This document shows, piece by piece, positions 1-4,143 of a DNA stretch of 6,037 bases. Position 1 is the first letter of the stretch, and each line of letters starts with the position of its first letter. The position numbers were made by a program, and so were the translations under genes. This DNA is from Clostridiales bacterium. Its GTDB lineage: Bacteria > Bacillota_A > Clostridia > Christensenellales > Aristaeellaceae. Under the pieces are notes generated by a model, which saw only the letters and a program-made list of their open reading frames with translations, was not told where the DNA came from and did no database searches. The DNA lies in the NCBI GenBank assembly GCA_012514855.1, contig JAAYZL010000261.1:1-6037 (forward strand), given 5' to 3'.

Positions 1-6
1 ACATAA

Positions 7-489
7 CTTGGGCAACCGGGAAACATCGTCATCATCGAAGGCCCGACCGGCAACTCGGCGGCGATCAATCGCAATGATGGTATCCACAACGTTCTGGCGA
101 ATTACCCGGATATCAACGTCCTTTACTCACAGCCGGGCAACTGGAAGCGAGAGGAAGGCATGTCCCTGATGGAGACCTGGCTGCAAACCAATAGCGACAT
201 TGGCGCGGTGGTTGCGCATAACGATGAGATGGCCCTCGGCGCTTATGACGCGATTGTAGATGCCGGCAAAAATGGTCAGATCCTGGTCATTGGTATCGAC
301 GCCATCGCCGCCGCTGTCGCTTCGGTCGCCGCGGGCGAAATGGATGCGACGGTTCTGCAGGACAGCGCGGGCATCGCCGTCGCGGCGATTGACCGCGCCA
401 TTGAATACATCGAGACCGGCAAGCTTGAGGCGGCTTATTGGATCGATCCGGTTCTGCTGACCAAGGACAACGTTGCGGACTATGCGTAA
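7..489 (+). CDS. Sugar ABC transporter substrate-binding protein, C-terminal part (5' end missing)
   Basis: This is the last 160 codons of a type I periplasmic binding protein of the ribose/xylose/rhizopine class (Peripla_BP_4-like), which captures a sugar outside the membrane and delivers it to an ABC permease. Family features in order are GNIVIIEGPTGNSAA with DGIHNVL (start of the second half of the fold), the hinge/ligand stretch AHNDEMALGAYDAI, then VIGIDAIAAAVASVAAGEMDATVLQD (usually GxDg...aGxxxaTvxQ), and the closing TKDNVADYA. The ligand identity cannot be told. The N-terminal half with its signal peptide is absent: reading in frame to the left meets TAA at 4-6, so the gene is frameshifted or broken there, or the contig edge is faulty. 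No partner permease or ATPase gene is in the window. Codons such as ATT, AAT, GGT and GAT are much commoner than in the genes to the right, suggesting transfer or a chimeric join. Confidence 0.85.
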   Translation, partial: LGQPGNIVIIEGPTGNSAAINRNDGIHNVLANYPDINVLYSQPGNWKREEGMSLMETWLQTNSDIGAVVAHNDEMALGAYDAIVDAGKNGQILVIGIDAIAAAVASVAAGEMDATVLQDSAGIAVAAIDRAIEYIETGKLEAAYWIDPVLLTKDNVADYA

Positions 490-508
490 TTCTCGGCCCG
501 TCATATTG

Positions 509-561
509 TTGCTCTGCCAATTCCATATGCCGCGACCCGCAAGGTATAGTCGGTAGAGCAA
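509..561. repeat. Two-tier inverted repeat in the 3' region of the sugar-binding gene
   Basis: TTGCTCTGCC at 509-518 pairs with GGTAGAGCAA at 552-561 (10 bp, one G-U). Inside it TATGCC at 526-531 pairs with GGTATA at 543-548 (6 bp, one G-U), leaving an 11-nt loop. The flanks ATATTG (503-508) and CAATAT (559-564) allow an alternative register. It may be a structured 3' UTR or one end of an old mobile piece. There is no U-tract, so it is not a classical terminator by itself. Confidence 0.5.
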
Positions 562-581
562 TATAACAACACAAGTACTTG

Positions 582-608
582 GAGCCCTTTGCCTGCGGCA
601 AAGGGCTC
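582..608. terminator. Perfect 12-bp hairpin between convergent genes, probable bidirectional terminator
   Basis: GAGCCCTTTGCC (582-593) and GGCAAAGGGCTC (597-608) are exact reverse complements around the loop TGC. The hairpin lies between the end of the rightward sugar-binding gene (489) and the end of the leftward membrane gene (643), where a two-way terminator is expected. The U-tract is poor: on the plus strand a TTTT appears only about ten bases later (619-622), and on the minus strand the downstream sequence is only mildly T-rich. The terminator role is therefore inferred from stem quality and position. Confidence 0.55.
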
Positions 609-642
609 AGCCTATCGGTTTTCCATCCGCGGGCGACGGCTT

Positions 643-1371
643 TCATTCAAAGAGTTTCTTGGGGACGGGGCGCTTCCGGAACCCGAGCCCGGCGAACAGG
701 AGCGACAGGAGCGACGCTCCGAGGTACAGGATGTTTCCCATCAGCACGTACATCGCGAGCAGCATCAGCCCGAACAGCAGCTTCCTCGGCGCGCGCTCGC
801 GGCTGATCTGGATGCCCCACCGGCGCCTCCTCGGCGCGGGCTGCGCGGTTTCCGAAGGCTCCGGCGGAAATTTCATCAGCAGTTCCTGAAGCTGTTGCCC
901 GTCGATCAGCCTGACGCCGGGGTTTTTCAGCGACCTCGCGTACGCCTGCGCGCGTGCGTCGGCCGGGACGGTTGCGGCGACGATCAGTTTCTCGCAGTTG
1001 CGCCCCTTCCACGCCTCGAGCAGCGCGTCGACGGTCAGCGGCGCGCCCTCCGGATGCCGGACGACGGCCGCGATCTCCGCGCGGTCGGCCTCGCCGGGAT
1101 ACGCCTTGTCGAGCAGCGCCCGCACGCGCTTTTCGACGCCGCCTTCGTCGAGCAACGCCCAGCCGGACAGCGCGGAACGCGCTCTATCGCGCAGCTTTTC
1201 CCTCGCTCTGCCGCGCCCGAACAGCCCCGAGAGCGCGTTGTGGAGGAGCAGCATCGACACAAACGCCAGCGCGATCGCCGCCGGGATGCTGCGAAAGGCC
1301 GCGGCGTAGAACAGGTACAGCCCCGCCGCGAGCACCGCGCTGAGCGCGATGCGGTCGATTTTTCTGCCCAT
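643..1371 (-). CDS. Four-TM membrane protein with central Mrr/restriction-endonuclease-like domain
   Basis: This is a 242-aa protein I cannot name. Two hydrophobic segments (about residues 8-25 and 29-47) are followed by a soluble part (about 60-170), a basic linker with RRRR at 181-184, two more hydrophobic segments (about 197-212 and 214-230) and a basic tail. The soluble part resembles the C-terminal half of Mrr-type restriction-endonuclease folds: a hydrophobic strand LIVAATV (129-135), a helix with A-x-x-YA (141-145) and VRLIDGQQLQELL (153-165), close to the Mrr pattern LIDGxxLxxLL. The catalytic D...(E/Q)xK half is not recognisable, so it is probably a non-catalytic nuclease-like fold on the membrane, with the soluble part facing the cytosol by topology. 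The start is ATG at 1371, preceded by GGGAGGGG five bases upstream; the open frame continues to 2367 but there it only shadows nadD-yqeK. It is divergent from nadD. That a protein is made is well supported; the function is unknown. Confidence 0.75.
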   Translation of the reverse strand: MGRKIDRIALSAVLAAGLYLFYAAAFRSIPAAIALAFVSMLLLHNALSGLFGRGRAREKLRDRARSALSGWALLDEGGVEKRVRALLDKAYPGEADRAEIAAVVRHPEGAPLTVDALLEAWKGRNCEKLIVAATVPADARAQAYARSLKNPGVRLIDGQQLQELLMKFPPEPSETAQPAPRRRRWGIQISRERAPRKLLFGLMLLAMYVLMGNILYLGASLLSLLFAGLGFRKRPVPKKLFE

Positions 1372-1376
1372 TTGCA

Positions 1377-1384
1377 CCCCTCCC
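1377..1384 (-). promoter_or_regulatory. Shine-Dalgarno site fixing the start of the membrane protein gene
   Basis: On the minus strand GGGAGGGG stands five bases before the ATG whose first base is 1371. It decides for this start over the far upstream extension of the open frame and over a GTG two codons earlier, which lies almost on top of the site. Confidence 0.7.
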
Positions 1385-1441
1385 AATCCAATTTTTCCCC
1401 AAAAAAAGCGGTCTATGCCGCATATTAGCGCAGATTTTCGC

Positions 1442-1470
1442 TTTTCATACGCGGCGGCTTGGGGTATAAT
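1442..1470 (+). promoter_or_regulatory. Sigma-A-type promoter of nadD-yqeK with the -10 box next to the start codon
   Basis: A perfect -10 box TATAAT at 1465-1470 is preceded by a 17-bp spacer and TTTTCA at 1442-1447 (4 of 6 matches to TTGACA). Transcription would start about seven bases after the -10, at or next to A1477 of the ATG, giving a leaderless mRNA. No Shine-Dalgarno sequence precedes the ATG. The core reads TATAATA (1465-1471), whose opposite strand gives TATTAT, a possible -10 for the divergent membrane gene. Confidence 0.7.
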
Positions 1471-1476
1471 AGCAAT

Positions 1477-2598
1477 ATGGAACGACGGAAAATCGGCATA
1501 CTCGGCGGCACGCTCGACCCGGTGCACCTGGGGCATCTGGCGCTTTTGCGCGCGGCCCGGGAACAAATGTCGCTCGACGAGGCGGTGCTCATGCCCGCGG
1601 GCGATCCGCCGCACAAGCGCTGCCACGTGCGCGCGGAGGACAGGCTGCAAATGGCCGCGCTCGCGGCCGCCGGGGAGTTTGCCGTCTCCGACGCCGAGGT
1701 GCTCCGGCCGGGGACGACGTACACGGTCGACACGCTTCGAAGAATCCGCTCCGAGCGGCCGGGCTGGGACATCGTCTACGTGATCGGCTCGGACACGCTG
1801 CCGAACCTCTTGACGTGGCGCGACTACCGCGAGGTGTTTCGGATGTGCTCGTTCGCGGCCGCCCGGCGAAAGGACTGCGCGGACGAGGTTCCGGAGGGCG
1901 CGCTTGTACGGTGGCTCGACGGCGACATTCCGGACATTTCCTCGACGCGTATCCGAGAGCTCGCGGCCGTGCGCGCGCCGCTTGCGGACATGGTCTCCGC
2001 CCCCGTCGAGCGCCACATCCGGACGCGCGGGCTGTACCTGATGTCGATGCCGGAGGGGGAGGCCGAGCGCGCGCTCCGGGAAATGCTGACGCCCAGCCGG
2101 TTTTCGCACACCCTGGGCGTCCGGGAAACCGCCGAGCGGCTCGCGGCCATCCACGGCCTCGACGGGGCGGCCGCGCGAATCGCCGGACTTTTGCACGACG
2201 CCGCGAAATGCGCGCCCTACATAGAGCAGCTTCGGCTCGCGGAGGGCGTCGCGGACGAGCTCGAGCGCGCCGACCCGAAGCTCGTGCACGCGCCGGCGGG
2301 CATGGCGGTCGCGCGGGACAGATTCGGCGTGCGCGACCCGGAGATACTCGAAGCGATCCGCAACCACACGCTCGGGCGGCGGGGGATGTCGGGCCTCGAG
2401 CTCGCGATCTACGTCGCGGACTTCATCGAGCCGGAGCGCGGGGACTTTCCGGGGCTATCCGATGTCCGCGCGCTCGCCGAGGCCGATCTCAAAGCCGCCG
2501 CATCCAGGTGCGCGGAGCTCACATACGCTTATCTCGGGCAGAGGGGGAGCGCGCCGCACCCCCGCACGCTGGAACTGATGACGCAAAACGGGAGGTAG
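1477..2598 (+). CDS. nadD: Nicotinate-nucleotide adenylyltransferase fused to YqeK-type HD phosphohydrolase
   Basis: This 373-aa protein has two enzymes in one chain. Residues 1-190 are NadD, which transfers AMP from ATP to nicotinate mononucleotide to make deamido-NAD. The nucleotidyltransferase motif GGTLDPVHLGH is at 10-20 (HxGH at 17-20) and the closing ISSTRIR at 154-160. Residues about 195-370 are YqeK, an HD-domain hydrolase whose relatives split Ap4A symmetrically into two ADP. The metal/active-site set is complete: SH at 210-211, LLHD at 238-241, LVH at 269-271, NHTLGR at 296-301 and ADFIEP at 314-319. In Bacillus the two are separate neighbouring genes; here no stop or restart separates them. 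ATG 1477 is chosen because it begins the conserved KIGILGG strand and fits the promoter; a TTG at 1459 would lie upstream of the -10 box. There is no Shine-Dalgarno site. rsfS follows after four bases, so the two are very likely co-transcribed. The product is cytosolic. Confidence 0.95.
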   Translation: MERRKIGILGGTLDPVHLGHLALLRAAREQMSLDEAVLMPAGDPPHKRCHVRAEDRLQMAALAAAGEFAVSDAEVLRPGTTYTVDTLRRIRSERPGWDIVYVIGSDTLPNLLTWRDYREVFRMCSFAAARRKDCADEVPEGALVRWLDGDIPDISSTRIRELAAVRAPLADMVSAPVERHIRTRGLYLMSMPEGEAERALREMLTPSRFSHTLGVRETAERLAAIHGLDGAAARIAGLLHDAAKCAPYIEQLRLAEGVADELERADPKLVHAPAGMAVARDRFGVRDPEILEAIRNHTLGRRGMSGLELAIYVADFIEPERGDFPGLSDVRALAEADLKAAASRCAELTYAYLGQRGSAPHPRTLELMTQNGR

Positions 2599-2602
2599 AG
2601 CA

Positions 2603-2962
2603 ATGGTCAAATCCAAGGAACTGGCGCTCAAGATCGCGGACGTGCTGAACCGAAAGGGCGCGACCGACATCACGATCCTCGAGGTCGATCACCTGACGTC
2701 GATCACCGACTTCTTCGTGATCGCCAGCGGCCGCAACGTGCAGGCGGTGCGCAGCCTCGCCGAGGACGTCGAGGAAAAGCTCGGCGCGGACGGAATTCCC
2801 GCCCGCAGGCGCGAGGGGCTCGGCGGCGAGTCGCGCTGGGTGGTGCTCGACTACGCGCACGTGATCGTGCACGTGTTCCACCCCGAGGAGCGGGACTACT
2901 ACAAAATCGAGCGCCTCTGGATGGACGGCTCCAACCAGATACAGTTTGAAGTCACGGCGTGA
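2603..2962 (+). CDS. rsfS: Ribosomal silencing factor RsfS (Iojap/YbeB family)
   Basis: This 119-aa protein has the normal family length. RsfS binds protein uL14 (L14) of the large ribosomal subunit and blocks joining with the small subunit, lowering translation in poor nutrient conditions. Family marks are the N-terminal helix KELALKIADVL (5-15), ITDFFVIASG (34-43), the helix NVQAVRSLAEDVEEKL (45-60), then GLGGESRWVVLDY (72-84) and VHVFHPEERDYYKIERLW (89-106), all highly conserved in the DUF143/Iojap fold. ATG 2603 has GGGAGG seven bases upstream (2590-2595), inside the last codons of nadD-yqeK, showing translational packing with that gene. A strong terminator begins 16 bases after the stop, ending the transcript. 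Pairing with nadD-yqeK is a common Gram-positive arrangement and supports the call. Confidence 0.96.
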   Translation: MVKSKELALKIADVLNRKGATDITILEVDHLTSITDFFVIASGRNVQAVRSLAEDVEEKLGADGIPARRREGLGGESRWVVLDYAHVIVHVFHPEERDYYKIERLWMDGSNQIQFEVTA

Positions 2963-2977
2963 CAGGGGGCCTTGTGT

Positions 2978-3019
2978 GGCGGGGAATGCCCGAATAAGGG
3001 CAGCCCCGCCCTGTTTTTT
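2978..3019 (+). terminator. Rho-independent terminator of the nadD-yqeK/rsfS unit
   Basis: GGCGGGG (2978-2984) pairs with CCCCGCC (3004-3010), and inside it TGCCC (2987-2991) pairs with GGGCA (2998-3002) around the loop GAATAA. There is a small internal bulge (AA against G). Six T residues follow at 3014-3019. A weaker GGG/CCC hairpin with a seven-T run (3022-3040) comes right after and may act as a back-up. Confidence 0.93.
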
Positions 3020-3093
3020 GCGGGAAAAGACCCTTTTTTTCCGGCGCAATGCCGCCTGAACCCACGAATCTCTGAAGAAATCATTCCAAGAAT

Positions 3094-3124
3094 GCGACGT
3101 CTCGGCGCGAGGCGTCGCTTTTTT
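3094..3124 (+). terminator. Second Rho-independent terminator, upstream of the mraZ promoter
   Basis: GCGACGTCTC (3094-3103) pairs with GAGGCGTCGC (3109-3118), ten pairs with one G-U, loop GGCGC, followed directly by six T (3119-3124). It sits about 75 bases after the first terminator with no gene between them. It probably shields the division operon from read-through, or ends an unseen short RNA. A small hairpin, CATTC/GAATG at 3082-3094, abuts it and shares base 3094. Confidence 0.85.
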
Positions 3125-3152
3125 GTACGATTCCTGTCGAATTTTGAAAAAA

Positions 3153-3207
3153 GTGTGAATTCGGTGGCAATGTGTGGATTATATTCCCTATCTATGGTAT
3201 AATGTGG
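3153..3207 (+). promoter_or_regulatory. Probable MraZ operator: GTGG boxes phased at 10 bp around the mraZ promoter
   Basis: GTGG occurs at 3164, 3174 and 3204, all in 10-bp phase, with the near match ATGG at 3194 and a weaker GTGTGA at 3153-3158. MraZ, known to bind short G-rich direct repeats spaced about one helical turn before its own gene, is encoded directly downstream. The boxes span the -35 region and flank the -10, which would suit repression. That these are MraZ sites is inferred from pattern and position. Confidence 0.5.
3175..3203 (+). promoter_or_regulatory. Extended -10 promoter of the mraZ-ftsL-PBP operon
   Basis: A perfect TATAAT at 3198-3203 is preceded by TGG, making an extended -10 (TGnTATAAT from 3195). 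The -35 position at 17-bp spacing is a poor TGGATT (3175-3180), so the extended -10 probably carries recognition. Transcription would start near 3210, about 30 bases before mraZ. Confidence 0.75.
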
Positions 3208-3226
3208 AGGACGATTATCGCGTGGG

Positions 3227-3234
3227 GGAGGTGA
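3227..3234 (+). promoter_or_regulatory. Strong Shine-Dalgarno site that fixes the GTG start of mraZ
   Basis: GGAGGTGA is fully complementary to the 16S rRNA 3' tail and ends four bases before GTG 3239 (seven from the GGAGG core). It supports the non-ATG start; no ATG lies at a usable distance in this frame. Confidence 0.8.
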
Positions 3235-3238
3235 GCTC

Positions 3239-3700
3239 GTGAACGGCGCTGAATTTTCCGGCAACTACACGCATACGATTGACCCCAAGGGGCGCGTGAC
3301 CATCCCTTCGGCGTACCGGGGCGCGCTCGGGGAGGGCTTCACGATCGGGCTCAACAACGAGTTCAACGCCATCGCGCTCTATCCCGTCGAGAAGTGGGAC
3401 GAGATCGGCACCCGCCTCGACCGGATTCCGGACAGCGACGCGCGCGGCATGGCCTACGTGCGCCTGATCAAGGCGTTTTCGTTCACCGGCCAGCGCCTCG
3501 ACCAGCAGGGGCGCGTGCTTCTGCCGCCGGCGCTTCGCAAAAAGGCCGACATGGACAAGGCGATCCGCTTTGTCGGCGTCGGCCGCTACCTCGAGATTTG
3601 GGACGAGGACAAGTTCGCCGCGACCTGCGAGCTCGCCGAAAGGGACATCGAGAGCCTGCTCGAATACGTGAACGACCGCTATTACAGCCCGAAGGACTGA
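3239..3700 (+). CDS. mraZ: Transcriptional regulator MraZ
   Basis: This 153-aa protein is slightly longer than the usual ~143. MraZ is a ring-forming DNA-binding protein that controls the division and cell wall (dcw) gene cluster, normally including its own promoter. The two SpoVT/AbrB-type repeats are clear: HTIDPKGRVTIPSAYR at 12-27 and QRLDQQGRVLLPPALR at 85-100, each with the family signature DxxGR (15-19 and 88-92) that lies at the DNA-binding face. The tail (about 120-153) contains the conserved WDEDKF and a helix ending in the extra RYYSPKD. Translation begins at GTG behind a near-perfect Shine-Dalgarno site. It is first in the operon and is followed after 58 bp by the ftsL-like gene, not by rsmH as usual. 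Autoregulation is likely given the phased boxes upstream. Confidence 0.96.
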   Translation: MNGAEFSGNYTHTIDPKGRVTIPSAYRGALGEGFTIGLNNEFNAIALYPVEKWDEIGTRLDRIPDSDARGMAYVRLIKAFSFTGQRLDQQGRVLLPPALRKKADMDKAIRFVGVGRYLEIWDEDKFAATCELAERDIESLLEYVNDRYYSPKD

Positions 3701-3705
3701 TGTGC

Positions 3706-3734
3706 GGGGGGACAAGTCCCGGGGGACGGGTTCT
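3706..3734. repeat. GC-rich quasi-palindromic patch between mraZ and ftsL
   Basis: GGGGGAC occurs twice with a 14-bp period (3707-3713 and 3721-3727), and between them GTCCC (3716-3720) can pair with either copy, giving two mutually exclusive short hairpins with tiny loops. It resembles REP-like palindromes in shape, but with one copy visible this cannot be settled. It occupies the place where rsmH is normally found. Confidence 0.4.
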
Positions 3735-3758
3735 AATCGGGAAAGCGAGGGAATAGAA

Positions 3759-4124
3759 ATGATCACGCGGCAGACGGGATTGTCCGCACGCAGGAAGAGG
3801 GGCCGCGCGGCGAAGGTTTTGCTGGTGGCGATTCTCTTTGCCGGGCTGTTTTTGCAGATCGGCATGCTCGAGAGAATCTCCGGGCAGTCGAAGCGCATCG
3901 CCTCGGTTTCACGGGAGATCGTCGAGCTGAACGCGCGCAGGGAAAACCTCGCGCTGTCGCTCTCGATGCTCAAGAATCCCGACCGGATCGAGGCGCTCGC
4001 TGTGAAGCTTGGCATGCAGCGCCCGGACGAGGGCGCGATCCGGGTGGTCAATCTGCCTGCCGCGTATGGGGAAACACTGACGCTGACCGCCGGTATGCCC
4101 GGCGCAGAAGGGGTGGTTCGCTGA
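3759..4124 (+). CDS. ftsL: FtsL-like cell division protein (septum formation initiator family)
   Basis: This 121-aa bitopic membrane protein has a short basic N-terminus (RRKRGR at 11-16), one membrane helix (about 18-36) and an extracytoplasmic coiled coil (about 38-72). The coiled coil is followed by the FtsL/DivIC hallmark NPDRIEALAVKLGM (73-86), then a less ordered tail. FtsL forms a complex with DivIB and DivIC that activates septal peptidoglycan synthesis by FtsW and the class B PBP, which is encoded next door. Sequence conservation in this family is low, so the call rests on architecture plus position between mraZ and the PBP. ATG 3759 is chosen over a GTG at 3702 because GAGGG lies seven bases before it and the extra N-terminal 19 residues would read through the GC-rich palindromic patch. 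The stop is 19 bases before the PBP gene. Confidence 0.87.
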   Translation: MITRQTGLSARRKRGRAAKVLLVAILFAGLFLQIGMLERISGQSKRIASVSREIVELNARRENLALSLSMLKNPDRIEALAVKLGMQRPDEGAIRVVNLPAAYGETLTLTAGMPGAEGVVR

Positions 4125-4135
4125 TTTTTCAAGGC

Positions 4136-4142
4136 GGGGAGG
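4136..4142 (+). promoter_or_regulatory. Shine-Dalgarno site with awkward spacing before the PBP start
   Basis: GGGGAGG ends one base before ATG 4144, too close for efficient initiation, but leaves the normal seven bases before the in-frame TTG at 4150 (codon 3). The true start may therefore be TTG 4150, or ATG 4144 may use the weaker AAGG at 4131-4134. Confidence 0.5.
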
Positions 4143-4143
4143 G

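Noticed and set aside
127..561. Minus-strand open frame of 144 codons
   Set aside because: It lies antisense to the recognisable sugar-binding gene and its product matches no family I know; its start sits in the inverted repeat.
589..1428. Plus-strand open frame of 279 codons opposite the membrane gene
   Set aside because: It is rich in Arg, Gln and Pro with no hydrophobic pattern, typical of an antisense shadow in high-GC DNA. The minus strand has a clear Shine-Dalgarno site and membrane helices.
1372..2367. N-terminal extension of the minus-strand membrane gene through the nadD-yqeK region
   Set aside because: The extension runs antisense to a clearly conserved enzyme and is Arg/His-rich low-complexity; the Shine-Dalgarno site marks the start at 1371.
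1815..2648. Long plus-strand frame overlapping nadD-yqeK in another register
   Set aside because: It has an Arg/Ala/Gly-rich composition without motifs, while the overlapping frame has all NadD and YqeK motifs.
3020..3093. A riboswitch or T-box before the second terminator
   Set aside because: The 74 bases are too short for a T-box and contain no recognisable riboswitch core; only small hairpins are visible.
3215..4132. Minus-strand open frame opposite mraZ and ftsL
   Set aside because: It is antisense to two recognised genes, with no ribosome site or family match.
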